Source: Charina bottae (lineage: Eukaryota; Chordata; Lepidosauria; Squamata; Charinaidae). From it: DNA of 64,000 nucleotides. How positions within the stretch are numbered: the stretch's first letter is position 1; each line of letters opens with the position of its first letter. Both the position numbers and the translations under genes were made by a program. The notes beneath the pieces are model-generated. The model was not told the origin of the DNA, ran no database searches, and saw nothing but the letters and a program-made list of their open reading frames with translations. Shown here piece by piece: positions 1 through 11,633 of the stretch. The stretch lies in NCBI GenBank assembly GCA_023362775.1, contig JALMGJ010000003.1, forward strand, positions 175,746,774 through 175,810,773, read 5' to 3'.

Positions 1-689
1 GATTAAAAAGCTTTCCATCTGTTCGATATATAATTTCTACACCAGTAGGAAGTTTCTCTTCAACAAGGTGTATAATCATAGCGATGTATGTATAAGAGAT
101 ACTGTATGTGTTAGGTGGGCGATTTGCCCATTGGTCACATATTGTTATTTTGGAAACCAATAGGAACAGGGCAGGATTTTTCATCCATCCCCCTCCCCCT
201 TTTCATTTGTTTTGATAGGATTGATATCTTATATGATATGAAACCCTGGAACCTGGCATTGTTCATCATTGCAAGAAATTGTGGCCTATCCAGTCACACA
301 GTGCCCTATGGACAGAAGGATGGGGTGTAAATAATAACAAGTTAAAATAAATATTTAGAACATATAAGTCCACCATGGTGTGCTAACAAATGAGACCTAC
401 CTCTTTTTAACAGAGAGATGGGGTACTTTGTCTCCTCAAAGCACAATGGATCAATAAAGCACATGTTGCTAATGATATTATGTCTAAAATGAATGAATTC
501 AGCATCAATCATTGTGTTTGATATCTGTATCACAAGTTATGAAAACCTTTCTCTGAGAGCCTAAAGAACTTTAGAAAAGCAGTATTTGAAATGGATGAGT
601 AGTTTAAGCTGACGTGACAAGTTCAACATGATGTTCCACATTTTTGTAGGCTTTTAATAGTTTCATAATTTGAGTTTTTATGTGGACTA
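1..689. other. No recognisable feature (downstream of LAMA3)
   Basis: AT-rich sequence with only short chance open frames on both strands. I see no coding similarity, repeat ends or RNA signature. An old degraded repeat could be present without being visible by eye. Confidence 0.4.
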
Positions 690-698
690 GAGTTCAAG

Positions 699-1042
699 TT
701 TTGTTGTTTATTCGTTCAGTCACTTCCGACTCTTCGTGACTTCATGGACCAGCCCACGCCAGAGCTTCCTGTCAGCCGTCACCATCCCCAGCTCCCCCAT
801 GGTCGAGTCCATCACCTCCAGAATATAATCTATCCATCTTGCCCTTGGTCGGCCCCTCTTCCTTTTGCCTTCCACTTTCCCTAGCATCAGCTTCTTCTCC
901 AGGGTATCCTGTCTTCTCATTATGTGGCCAAAGTACTTCAGTTTTGCCTTTAATATCATTCCCTCAAGTGAGCAGTCTGGCTTTATTTCCTGGAGTATGG
1001 ACTGGTTTGATCTTCTTGCAGTCCAAGGCACTCTCAGAATTT
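699..1042 (-). mobile_element. BovB (RTE) LINE 3' fragment
   Basis: The reverse strand encodes the C-terminal tail typical of BovB ORF2: PWTARRSNQSILQEI, then YFGHIMRRQDTLEKKLMLGK, ending HEVTKSRK. The fragment is 5'-truncated. It is bounded by an imperfect duplication, gagttcaag at 690-698 and gagttgaag at 1043-1051, which fits target-primed insertion. It belongs to the same variant as the copy at 2136-2628 (MGELGMVTADRKLWRGL) and differs from the copy at 5985-8429. It is not a functional gene. Confidence 0.85.
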
Positions 1043-2127
1043 GAGTTGAAGTTTACCAGATTATTACTAATATCTAGTCACCATTTAGAATAATACCTGT
1101 AATTTTCTGAAATAACAATTTCCCCTTTATTAGATAAGAGTATTTTGTATTCAAGCATGTACTCATAAACATGCATTGCACTGCAGCTTGTAGGTAATTC
1201 AGGTCCCTTGATATTTCATGTCTCACAATTTGCCAGTCAGGCCTGAAATAATGAATTTCAGTACTTGCTATGTTTTAAGTATACATAAGGAGCATTGAAC
1301 GAATGTGTGAGAGAGTCAGTGAGGACTAACTTTGCACTCTTAATTCCGTGCCTGTCTTTGTTACTCTCCTCATGTTCTGTGTGTGTGTATGTGTGTGTGT
1401 GTGTGTGTGTGTAACAATCAGTATGTGGACACAGATGCTCTCAATTGCAGTTTATAATGAACATGAGAAGGGCTATGTTGAGAAATTGATAGTTAATATC
1501 ATGCAGTTTCATTTAACACATATTTTTTTAAAAATGTCTAAATAGGTACTTTCTATATTTACCACTTAATTCATGCAAAAGCAGGGAAACTCAGAAAGAG
1601 GTCTCAGATAATAAGAGTATATCTTGGTCTAAAGTCTTCTAGGGTTTTAAATGCAAACACTTTGAATGTGCTCCCCCCACCTCCAAATCAAACTAGTGAC
1701 AGTAACCTCATGGATAGGAAATGTGTTGTTCCTGAGCTACCTCTCCCAGCAATCCTGCTGGGCTGCTTGGAACAATAATTCAGCAGCATCTGAAGGGCCA
1801 CTTGTTCTTCACCCTTAAATAGAATAAATTGTCCTTTGTTCATTGCCAGTTTTAATGCCAGAGTATGATACCTCTATGAATCTAATCAGTGAAAACTACC
1901 TTCGTGGATCTAGGTGTTACAGAGTATTGTATACACAAATACTGAAAATTTTAAAATATGAGCTTTTCTAAAGCCCCAGCACAAGATTCTAGCTTGCTTG
2001 CCTTTTTCACACAGAAATAATTATTTGTGTATGTGCAGTAGAGCTACCATATTTGGTCAGGAACAATCCAGATGTTCACCAGATGGCAGCAAAGAGACAC
2101 AGAAATAGCTCCATTTGCTGCCCACTA
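1043..2127. other. Unannotated stretch with one microsatellite
   Basis: Apart from the GT repeat near 1378-1412 I see no gene or identifiable repeat. The short open frame spanning the GT tract has no protein-like composition. Confidence 0.35.
1378..1412. repeat. (GT)n microsatellite
   Basis: About 17 GT units with one interruption (gtat). Confidence 0.9.
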
Positions 2128-2135
2128 GGGATCAC

Positions 2136-2628
2136 CTAGTTAAGAGCAGAGACATCACACTGACAACAAAGGTCCGCATAGTTAAAGCAATGGTATTCCC
2201 CATAGTAACCTATGGCTGCGAGAGCTGGACCATAAGGAAGGCTGAGCGAAGGAAGATAGATGCTTTTGAACTGTGGTGTTGGAGGAGAATTCTGAGAGTG
2301 CCTTGGACTGCAAGAAGATCAAACCAGTCCATACTCCAGGAAATAAAGCCAGACTGCTCACTTGAGGGAATGATATTAAAGGCAAAACTGAAGTACTTTG
2401 TCCACATAATGAGAAGACAGGATACCCTGGAGAAGATGCTGATGCTAGGGAAAATGGAAGGCAAAAGGAAGAGGGGCCGACCAAGGACAAGATGGATGGA
2501 TGATATTCTGGAGGTGATGGACTTGACCTTGGGGGAGCTGGGGATGGTGACGGCTGACAGGAAGCTCTGGCGTGGGCTGGTCCATGAAGTCACGAAGAGT
2601 CGGAAGCGACTAAACGAATAAACAACAA
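2136..2628 (+). mobile_element. BovB (RTE) LINE 3' fragment with target-site duplication
   Basis: The plus strand encodes the BovB C-terminal region after the RT: SRDITLTTKVRIVKAMVFP, YGCESWTIRKAERRKIDAFE, LWCWRRILRVPWTARRSNQS, YFVHIMRRQDTLEK and KSRKRLNE. An exact 8-bp duplication gggatcac flanks it at 2128-2135 and 2629-2636, and the 3' end is a short A-rich tail (aaacaacaa). The copy is 5'-truncated and open for about 168 codons, so it is fairly young, but it lacks endonuclease and RT and cannot move by itself. Confidence 0.9.
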
Positions 2629-2636
2629 GGGATCAC

Positions 2637-4159
2637 ACAGACATTTGCAATTCTGATATGGTAACCCTATGGTACAAATATATAATGTATTTGATTGATA
2701 TCCTACCTTTTGATATGATTGTTTGGCTCTTGACATTTGGATGGAATGTAAATTACCCTGCTTTGATGAAAGTGACAGATATGTTTTTTGGGGCAAAGTG
2801 ATTTTCCAAGGCTAGTTCTGCCAACACTGATGCTGAATTTATTTTTACTCTTAACCTTTCACTAACCACACTGACTGTTGTTGATACCATCATTAGAGGC
2901 TGTGAACATCAGTTGTGGTACATCCAAAAATAAATAAGTAGGTGTCCTTTGGGGGAAGCTGGAGAATATTTCTGAAACTCTCTTACAACAAATTCAAGAT
3001 CTCTGTGACACAAGATCTCTGTAATCATATCTTATTCTTTTTTTAAATTTATGGAATTATTTCATCTATTTGATTCATTGTCAAAGACCAAAAGAAATAC
3101 AGTAATAGAGTATAAGCTAATAAAACAAGATGATAAACACATTAAAAGGACAGACGTTAATGACAAACATTACATTCTTCTACACAAAGCATAAAACCAT
3201 CCAAGCTTAAACATAATTCAAGCCCAGTATCTTCTAATAGCAATTGCAACTGGAAAAAAAAGTCAACTTTTGGGATTTTATGGATGCTTAGCTATTTTGC
3301 GCAAAGCTACTTCCTTAGCTATCTCTTTTTCCCTCTTCTCCATAGACTATTAGGTCCACAGAAGAAAATAAGAGAGTGAGGAATAAGTCCATGTTCTTTC
3401 AAATGAGGAAATGGCCTTGGAAAAAAGAGTTAAATACTTCCTCTCCCAACTTCACTTCCTAATCAAAAGCGGTCACACATGGCAACTTGCAGTAAAAAAT
3501 CAGCCATTTTCCATAAGCCACCAAAAATGCTACCTAAGGATTGTCTTCTACTAGACAACAATAAATGGTACCCACATTTGCTTGACTATGGAAGGACCTT
3601 TTCTAGGTTTTTTAAATTTATAAATGTTCTTTTTTTTATTGGTAAAAACAACACCAGAGTTGGCAAATGTGTTTCTTTCTGATGTCTCATATATAATTTG
3701 AGGGTAATATAATTCTACAGATTCTGCCACATGTGCTTGAGACAATAATAAAGCATAGTCTATAATTTAGGGGTGAGACTGATACAAGTGTTCATTTTAC
3801 TCAGTAACTCCCCAAAGTGAAAGAAGTTTCCTTAGTTAAATGTATTAAATGTGTATGTTCCAGCATAATAATTTTCATGAACATTTCAAAGACAGCATTT
3901 TCTGTAGGCAGCAGAGCTGTTAAAGCTTGGAAAAATGAACTTAAGGCTTTCTTGGCTTCATTCTGAAACACTAAGCTACATATGACCTTATTCTTCTGTT
4001 CTGATATTGAAGGAAAAGCAGGCACAGAAGGCCAAATCTGGGAGTAAAGTAGTAGAAAGTGCTGCTTACAACCACTTCTCTCCAAATGGCTTTGCTACCC
4101 AAAATAGATATGATGGCACTCTATCCTTTTATTTTCAGGAGAAGGCCTGAAATGCTAGG
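2637..4159. other. No recognisable feature
   Basis: AT-rich non-coding sequence with short chance open frames only. No ends of mobile elements, RNA genes or similarity to known protein families seen. Confidence 0.35.
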
Positions 4160-4747
4160 CAGAGCTTTCCAAACTTTTCATGTTGGTGACACACTTTCTA
4201 GACATGCATCATTTCGCGACACACTCTTACAGCAGGGCACAAGGCAGGCACTAGAACCTGTGCGGAATCACAGCAGGTTTGGAGGCAGCCAGGCACAAGG
4301 CAGGCACTAGGACCTGCGCGGAATCCTGGCAGGGCAGGTTTGGGGGCAGCAAGGCACAAGGCAGGCACTAGGACCTGCGTGGAATCCTGGCAGGGCTCGG
4401 AGGCAGCAGCAGCCGCGACACACCCAGACACTGCAGCCGACACACTAATGCAGGGCTTTCCAAAGTGCTGCCGCTGGCGACACACCGAGTGGCGGTGGCG
4501 GCAGCGACACACGCGCGCACGGCGATGGCGTGGGGGGGCGTGCGGCAGCGCGCGCGCACGGCGGCGGTGCGGGGGGGCGTGCGGCGGAGCGCGCGCACGG
4601 TGGCGGCGCAGGAGGGGCGTGCGGCCGCCGTGCACGCGCGCGCCGCCGCTTCCGGGTGGTGTGGCGACACACCACGCTGTGTGTGGCGACACACAGTTTG
4701 GAAAGCTCTGCACTAATGTGTCCCGACACACAGTTTGGAAAGCTCTG
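4160..4747. mobile_element. hAT-type MITE, subfamily A, interrupted by a second MITE
   Basis: The ends are inverted repeats: CAGAGCTTTCCAAAC at the left and the complement, ending GGAAAGCTCTG, at the right. The flanks share tgctagg, an approximate 7-8 bp duplication. The outer element is interrupted at 4451-4710. Its own body is like those at 7161-7409 and 11978-12215: gacacac motifs, a gcagggcacaaggcaggcac motif that is repeated in this copy, and cccagacactgcagccgaca near the right end. No transposase is encoded. Open frames on either strand are by-products of the GC-rich repeats. Confidence 0.8.
4451..4710. mobile_element. GC-rich hAT-type MITE, subfamily B, nested
   Basis: Inserted in the element above with a perfect 8-bp duplication cactaatg (4443-4450 and 4711-4718). 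Ends are CAGGGCTTTCC and GGAAAGCTCTG. The interior is very rich in GC and CpG, built of irregular units around gcgcgcacggcggcg and gggggcgtgcgg, with gcgacacac motifs near both ends. An 8-bp duplication and CAG-type inverted repeats are the standard hAT signature. Confidence 0.88.
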
Positions 4748-5296
4748 TGCTAGGGGAAGGAGAGAGTTTTGAAAATACAGAATGGGAAATTGCTAAGCAC
4801 CACAGTCTGCTGGTGGTTTTTTCCAGCATTAAGTTTTCCTCTCTGAAATGTTTATATAAACATTTCATCAGCTTTGTAACTCTAGGTGAAAAGCCAAATG
4901 TTAGCATGATCAATAGCAAACTATAATAGGAGAACTGACCAGAGGCACTGGCACAAAGGCCTATTTTCTTCTCTGTCTGCAACCCTTAAACATCACAAAA
5001 TGATGGGAAATGCAACTGTACGTCTTCCATATCTTGTGTAGCTTGGCCTTTAGTGCAGTTGCCATGATACCTTTAAGTAAGTTACTTAATTACTTATTTC
5101 TGGAGCACAGGTTTCAAATAAAACTTTCCCCAAGTTCTGTTGAGGTTGACACTTTCAGTAGGTAGATAGAACCATTAGGAAGTATATGGTGGAGGGCAGA
5201 GAAGAGCAATGGGGTCTTATGAACAGAATTTTGTGTACCATATGGCTTGCCTTGTGCCTCCTAAACTTTGGATAAGTAAACTGGTACTCTCCAGAT
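4748..5296. other. No recognisable feature
   Basis: Non-coding sequence without recognised repeats or genes. Confidence 0.35.
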
Positions 5297-5443
5297 CAGT
5301 GTTTCTCAACCTGAGCAACTTTTAGATGTGTGGACTTCAAGTCCCAGAATTCCCCAGTCAGCTAATAGCCTTTCTGCACTAATAAAGGAGTTATGGGAGT
5401 TGAAGTCCACACATCTTAAAGTTGCTGAGGTTGAGAAACACTG
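5297..5443. mobile_element. hAT-type foldback MITE (CAGTGTTTCTCAA ends)
   Basis: Left end CAGTGTTTCTCAACC and right end GGTTGAGAAACACTG are perfect complements. Inner parts also pair (gtgtggacttcaagtc with gttgaagtccacac). The flanking 8-mers ctccagat and atctagat match at 6 of 8, a decayed hAT duplication. Same family as 11634-11934, 21043-21139 and 57212-57303. Confidence 0.82.
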
Positions 5444-5973
5444 ATCTAGATATTTGGGGCTTCAATTTCCATCAGTTTCAGCCAGCATGGCCAGTTGCAA
5501 GTGCTTATGGGAGCTGTAATTCAAACTATTTTGAAAGTTGTCTTGCCTTGTCCTAATGTAGCCTGGTGTACTTGAGTACAGTATTGGAATTAAAATTCCC
5601 CTGCTAATTCTGTTAAGTTTCATATATGTTATTGAACAGGGGAGGGGAGGAGGCAGGATTTTGTCCTTTACCCGAAACAACAAAATATGGTGGGCTGATC
5701 CTCACTGTCATTCCAAATCAGAAGAAACTGCATGCTGAACTTAATCTGAGGCTACGGCTGACTAACGCTGTACCCCGCTTGAGAGAACATTGCTTCCCCA
5801 AAAGACACATCTGTTGTATTTGAAAAGCAAGGCTATGCATGATTTGTACAACATCAAGATTCTAGTGTTCAGTAGCAAAAAAAATAAAGATTGAGAAATG
5901 CTACACTAAAGCATGGTTGAATTCAAATGTTTTTTAAAGGTTATAAGACAAAGTATTTAATGCATGAGTGAGT
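5444..5973. other. No recognisable feature
   Basis: Non-coding. The stretch around 5470-5520 resembles degraded hAT-type sequence (cagccagcatggcc motif) but has no definable ends. Confidence 0.3.
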
Positions 5974-5984
5974 ATTGTACTCAT

Positions 5985-8429
5985 GTTGTTGTTCAGTCAT
6001 TTAGTCGTGTCCGACTCTTCGTGACCTCATGGACCATAGCACGCCAGGCCTTCCTGTCCTCCACTGTCTCCCGGAGTTTCCTCAAATTCATGTTCATTAC
6101 ATCGGTGATGCTATCTAACCATCTCATCCTCTGCCGTCCCCTTCTCCTTTTGCCTTTAGTCTTTCCCAGCATCAGGGTCTTTTCCAGTGAGTCCTCTCTT
6201 CGCATTAGGTGGCCAAAGTATTTGAGCTTCAGCTTCAGTATCTGTCCTTCCAATGAGCAGTCAGGGTTGATTTCCTTTAGGATTGACTGATTTGACCTCC
6301 TTGCAGTCCAAGGGACTCTTAAGAGTCTTCTCCAGCACCACAGTTCGAAAGCATCAATTCTTCGGCGCTCAGCCTTCCTTATGGTCCAACTCTCACAGCC
6401 ATACATTACTACTAGGAAAACCATAGCTTTAATTATACAGACCTTTGTCAGCAAGGTGATGTCTCTGCTTTTTAATATGCTGTCTAGGTTTGCCATAGCT
6501 TTCCTCCCAAGGAGCAAGCGTCTTTTAATTTCATGGCTGCAGTCACCGTCTGCGGTGATCTTGGAGCCCAAGAAAATAAAATCTGTCACTGCTTCCATTT
6601 CTTCCCCTTCTATTTGCCAGGAAGTGATGGGGCCAGATGCCATGATCTGAGTTTTTTTAATGTTGAGTTTCAAGCCAGCTTTTGCACTCTCCTCTTTCAC
6701 CCTCATCAAGAGGCTCTTTAGTTCCTCTTCGCTTTCATTTATGAAGGCCTCCTTATTTCTCCTTGCTATTCTCTGGAAATCTGCATTCAGTTGGTTATAT
6801 CTTTCCCTTTCTCCCTTGCCTTTTGCTTTCCTTCTTTCCTCAGCTATTTGTAAAGCCTCATCAGACAGCCACTTTGCTTTCTTGCCTTTCTTTTTCTTTG
6901 GGATGGTTTTAGTTGCTGCCTCCTGTACAATGTTACGAACCTCCATCCATAGTTCTTCAGGCACTCTGTCTACCAGATCTAATCCTTTAAATCTAATCCT
7001 CACCTCCACTGTATATTCATAAGGGATATGATTTAGGTCATACCTGAGTGGTCTAGTGGTTTTCCCTACGTTCTTCAATTTAAGCCTAAATTTTGTGATA
7101 AGAAGCTCATGATCTGAGCCACAGTCAGCTCCAGGTCTTGTTTTTGCTGATTGTATAGAGCAGAGCTTTCCAAACTGTGTGTCGGGACACGTTAGTGTGT
7201 CGGCTGCAGTGTCTGGGTGTGTCGCGGCTGCTGCTGCCTCCTGGCTTCCATGCAGTTCCTAGTGCCTGCCTTGTGCCTTGCTGCCTCCAAACCAGCTGTG
7301 ATTCCGCGCAGCTCCTAGTGCCTGCCTTGTACCCTGCTGTAAGAGTGTGTCGCGAAATGATGCATGTCTAAAAAGTGTGTCATGAACATGAAAAGTTTGG
7401 AAAGCTCTGGTATAGGGCTTCTCCATCTTTGGCTGCAAAGTATATAATCAATCTGATTTCGGTATTGACCATCTGGTGATGTCCATGTGTAGAGTCGTCT
7501 CTTGTGTTTTTGGAAAAGAGTGTTTGCTATGACCAGCGTGTTCTCTCGACAAAACTCTGTTAGCCTTTGCCCTGCTTCATTTTGTATTCCAAGGCCGAAG
7601 TTGCCTGTTATTCCGGTTATTTCTTGACTTCCTACTTTAGCATTCCAGTCCCCTATGATGAAAAGGACATCTTTTTTTGGTGTTAGTTCTAGGAGGTGTT
7701 GTAGGTCTTCATAGAACCGGTCGACTTCAGCTTCTTCAGCATCAGTGGTTGGGGCATAGACTTGGATTACTGTGATGTTGAATGGTTTGCCTTGGATTCG
7801 AACTGAGATCATTCTGTCGTTTTTGAGGTTGTACCCCAGTACTGCCTTTCCCACTCTTTTATTGACTATGAGGGCTACTCCATTTCTTCTAAGGGATTCT
7901 TGCCCACAGTAGTATATATAATGGTCACCTGAATTAAATTCGCCCATTCCTGTCCATTTTAGTTCGCTGATTCCCAAGATGTCGATGTTCAATCCTGTCA
8001 TCTCATGTTTGACCACATCCAGCTTACCTTGATTCATAGATCTTACATTCCAGGTTCCTATGCAATATTGCTCTTTACAGCATCGGACTTTCCTTCCACT
8101 TCCAGACACATCCACAACTGAGCGTCCTTTTGGCTTTGGCCCAGCCATTTCACTCTTTCTGGAGCTACTCGGAATTGCCCTCCGTTCTTCCCCAGTAGCA
8201 TATTGGACACCTTCCGACCTGAGGGGCTCATCTTCCGGCATCATATCTTTTAGCCTTTTGATACTGTCCATGGGGTTTTCTTGGCAAGGATACTGGAGTG
8301 GGCTGCCATTTCCTCCTCCAGTGGACCATGTTTTGTCAGAACTCTCCATCATGACCTGTCCGTCTTGACCTGACTTCACTGAGTTACACAAGCCCCTTTG
8401 CCACGACAAGGCAGTGATCCACGAAGGGG
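5985..8429 (-). mobile_element. BovB (RTE) LINE with internal deletion, interrupted by a hAT MITE
   Basis: A perfect 11-bp duplication attgtactcat (5974-5984 and 8430-8440) bounds the insertion. Reading on the minus strand from 8429, the first part encodes an apurinic-type endonuclease: CIGTWNVRSMNQGKLDVV, GISELKWTGMGEF, VYAPTTDAEEAEVDRFYEDL, FIIGDWNAKVGSQE and NQIDYILCSQRW. After the MITE at 7161-7409 come the linker (WLSDEALQIAEERRKAKGKG) and then the region behind the RT (EEELKSLLMRVKEESAKAG to KSRTRLND). The RT core, including the YADD box, is missing: the sequence jumps from KEAFINE to SEEELKS. The 5' end looks close to complete. The long open frames suggest a young insertion that was made, or became, internally deleted. 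Confidence 0.92.
7161..7409. mobile_element. hAT-type MITE, subfamily A, inside BovB
   Basis: Ends are CAGAGCTTTCCAAAC and GTTTGGAAAGCTCTG. Flanking 8-mers gtatagag (7153-7160) and gtataggg (7410-7417) match at 7 of 8. It splits the BovB copy between endonuclease and linker, so it inserted after the BovB did. Orientation of the body is opposite to the copy at 11978-12215. Confidence 0.85.
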
Positions 8430-8440
8430 ATTGTACTCAT

Positions 8441-9089
8441 AATCATGTCCTAAAGAGGCTGTTCGTTCATCAGATTATTGAACCCACAGTTCCTTTCAGA
8501 GGTAATAGCACTGCTGAAAGAAGGATGTATATATGGTGGGCAAACTTTGTCAAACCTCTGTAGTTTTTTTCACCTGCTCCAGGTCTTTCACTCAGTGCCA
8601 TATTAATTTTATTAGTGCAGAAAAGCTGTCAGCAAACTATGCTTGCACAAATAAATGATAAAATCTTAAGAAAGCAATGAATTGAAGGGAACAGGATTTG
8701 TAAATGGAATGATATCTTTTCTTTAATACTGTTGAAGTGCATGCTAAAAAGAAAGACACTATGCTTTAACAATAGCACTAATTAACAGTTTCCCATCAAG
8801 GGCTTTGAACTCTCAGTCTTCAGTACTACTCTTCATCAGATTATTCCAATTGTGATATTATAATAAGCGGATTAAGAGTTTATGATATGTATAACCATTG
8901 TTCGGATTCATGGGTTGCCTTATGCCAGAAGTGCAGGAAGGATATAGTGTTCAAGGATTATTATGTTCAAGATGTCAATGAATCATTCAACGGGCCAGAA
9001 GAAAAGTCAACAGATGCTTTGTACAATAGGAAGAGATTAAGCAAAGATTCCTGCTGACTGTGTATGTAATTCTAATAAACTATATGTAA
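8441..9089. other. No recognisable feature
   Basis: AT-rich non-coding sequence. Nothing identified. Confidence 0.35.
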
Positions 9090-9131
9090 TTCCAATAGAA
9101 GAGAATATATGTATCTCAGGGTTGAACTGTA
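9090..9131 (-). mobile_element. Short PLE family-2 3' terminus fragment
   Basis: The stretch ttccaatagaagagaata plus cagggttgaactgt matches the outermost part of the PLE copies at 33693 and 56925 (the latter in reverse complement). Only about 40 bp are recognisable. Confidence 0.4.
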
Positions 9132-9860
9132 TGTATGTAATTGTCTGAAATGATGGTTGTATATATAATAATGGCAATGTGGTAGCTAACATGTATTTCT
9201 AATTGTTCGAATTTGATATGGAAATAGATATGGAGAACCTATCTTTACATTTCTTTTTCCTTACTTCCTTGAACATTTCTGGAATTATTTCATATCATCT
9301 TTCCCCAACTAGCTCGGAATTTTGGAATAATGATACTGGCTGAGAATTTGGGGAGTTGGAATTCCAACACACTTAGGAAGCACCATATTGAGGAAACAGA
9401 GTAGTAGCTCAATTTCATCTGGCATGTTAATATAGTCAAATATACATAACTTATGGAAATAAAATCAGAAATTAGTTACGTAGACTCAAGTGATGTTTCT
9501 TCTAGAAAGGGAAAGCTATCTTGCAAAAGAGTATCCCACATTCCTTTTATCTGGCATCTGGTAGCATTTTATCATTAAAAGGGACCCATAATTTTTTAAG
9601 TGTTGTGAAAGCTATAATTTCATATGTATTTCTTAAATAATAGATCCCAGAAAGGTGATGCAAAGAAAATGTAGGTGCAAGGATGGGAAGAAACAGGGTA
9701 CAAGGAAGAAAGCCTGGGATGTTACTTTCATTAATCTGCCTTAAGAAGGATTTTTTTTTCATATCTGACTATTTGTAAAAGAAGATTCTTACCTCATAAT
9801 TTCTGCCCATGACTCTCTGTCCAAGTGTTCATGTTTCATGACTCATCATTGATGATTAAT
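9132..9860. other. No recognisable feature
   Basis: AT-rich non-coding sequence with no identified repeats or genes. Confidence 0.35.
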
Positions 9861-10109
9861 TTTATTTATTTATTTATTTAATTTTTATCCCTTTATTATT
9901 TTTATAAATAACTCAAGGTGGCGAACATACCTCATACTCCTTCCTCCTCCTATTTTCCCCACAACAACAACCCTGTGAGGTGAATTGGGCTGAGAGAAAG
10001 TGACTGGCCCAAGGTCACCCAGCCGGCTTTCATGCCTAAGGCGGGAGTAGAACTCACGGTCTCCTGGTTTCTAGCCCAGCACCTTAACCACTAGACCAGA
10101 CTGGCTCTC
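9861..10109 (-). mobile_element. tRNA-derived SINE (MIR/CORE-like)
   Basis: Read in reverse: a tRNA-like head (gagagccagtctggtctagt, ggttaaggtgctgggctaga), a core with gaccttgggccagtcac, then a body ending in an A-rich tail of TTTA units. The same family occurs at 15961-16187, 21148-21319 and 53653-53934. No clear duplication found here. Confidence 0.75.
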
Positions 10110-10343
10110 AGTTCATCAATCATAGTTATAATATCAATGATCATAATAGTTATATAATAGTTATATAATAATCAGTATTTTAAAGGAATCTATACAGAAG
10201 CCATTTCCCCTATCTAAAAAAGAAAGGTTGTGCTTTCTTGTTTGTTTCATTTTTGGTAACTTTTGTTTTCCCCAATTCAGAAGTCACGGGAAAGCTAAAG
10301 CAGGGCTCACATCTTTACAAGGAATCTGGTGAAACATCTACAA

Positions 10344-10692
10344 CAGAGCTTTCCAAACTGTGTGTCGCGACACAAAAGTGTGTCGCCACACACAGCGTGG
10401 TGTGTCGCCACACCACCCGGAAGCGGCGGGGCGCACATGCACAGCAGCAGCGGCAGCCACTGCTGCCTTCACCGTGCACGCGCCGCCGCACGCCCCCCGC
10501 GCCGCCGCTGTGCACGCACGTGCCGCCGCACGCCCCCCCGCGCCGCCGCCGTGCACGCGCGCGCCACTGCACGCCCCCCCGCGCCGCCGCCGTGCACGTG
10601 CGCCCCACTCACGCTGCCGTGCGCGCGCGCGCCACCGCCGTACTGCCGCCGCCGCTGGTGTGTCGCCAGCGGCGGCACTTTGGAAAGCCCTG
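10344..10692. mobile_element. GC-rich hAT-type MITE, subfamily B
   Basis: A perfect 8-bp duplication atctacaa (10336-10343 and 10693-10700) flanks ends CAGAGCTTTCC and GGAAAGCCCTG. Subterminal gtgtgtcgcgacaca palindromes lie at the left. The interior has at least four irregular units of the type cgcgccgccgccgtgcacg. Several overlapping open frames on both strands are artefacts of this GC-rich repeat. Confidence 0.9.
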
Positions 10693-10700
10693 ATCTACAA

Positions 10701-11625
10701 GAATGTTTTTGGCCTGCATTGGAGAAAAAACAGGATGGCCAAAGCAGTGTCAGTTTTTGCAAGTACTCCATTGGAGTATCTGCAAGAGCAAAAATGCCCT
10801 TTTTGGCCACCCTTCACTTTTTCCATTTTTAATTACAGGTTTCCTTATAAATGAAGAAACTCTGCTTAGAGAGTTAATAAAATTGTTATAAAACCTTACA
10901 AAAAGTTATGATGGCTAGACTTCACTGGATGAAGCAAAAGAAGAATGAGCGATCATAGCAGAAAGGATTTGTTGCAATATGCTGTTTTATTTCCAGAGCG
11001 TGACTTAGCTATTGTAATCTTTCTGGGTACGTTTGAAGCTTTTCTTGCTTGCTGACTGTAGAGGAGAAGACTATTTCAGCTGACTTTCGGAAGCAGGAAA
11101 CTAGAGAAAAGGAAGCATGGGAAAATAGTAGGATGAATAATTGCTAGTTGCAGCTGCAAATAGGCACTTGTTTAATGGTACATTAGATGCATATGAATGT
11201 GTCTGTCCCTTTTTTTAGGCACCAGATGCTTGTATATATATTATGCAAAGTGGAACAAGTGGAGAGGGCAGGGATGATTAGAAAGCAAAAGAAACTGGCA
11301 GGGACAGCATCAGCCTGACTCTCTTGTCCTCTGGTAAAATATATTGTTAAACTTCACCGCTATGGAGTGTTCTACGTGAACAAGTAGATGGTTTGCAGAA
11401 CAGTACTATGAATGGTACAAGTAAGCCAAAGCACAGACCTAAGATACCAATAAGGACTGATTTATCTTGGGTGGGGCTCCCTATTTCTACAGGTGGATTT
11501 GAAGAGTGCCTGTCCTAAATGGGCTTGCAGTTCTGCAGGTATGTAGTTTAGGGGTGATCTTGGTGTCACCTCTCTGACCTGGAGTGCTTGTTGTCACCTT
11601 TCATGCCCTTTCCTAGACTAGAACA
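10701..11625. other. No recognisable feature
   Basis: Non-coding sequence between two hAT elements. Nothing identified. Confidence 0.35.
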
Positions 11626-11633
11626 ATCTAGCT

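Noticed and set aside
4198..4772. Overlapping Arg/Ala/Pro-rich open frames on both strands
   Set aside because: They lie wholly in two nested GC-rich MITEs with clear inverted ends and duplications. Open frames arise because GC-rich repeats have few stop codons. No protein family similarity.
10315..10854. Five overlapping open frames of 72-167 codons
   Set aside because: Same cause as above: the subfamily B MITE at 10344-10692. Frames are open on both strands with low-complexity composition.
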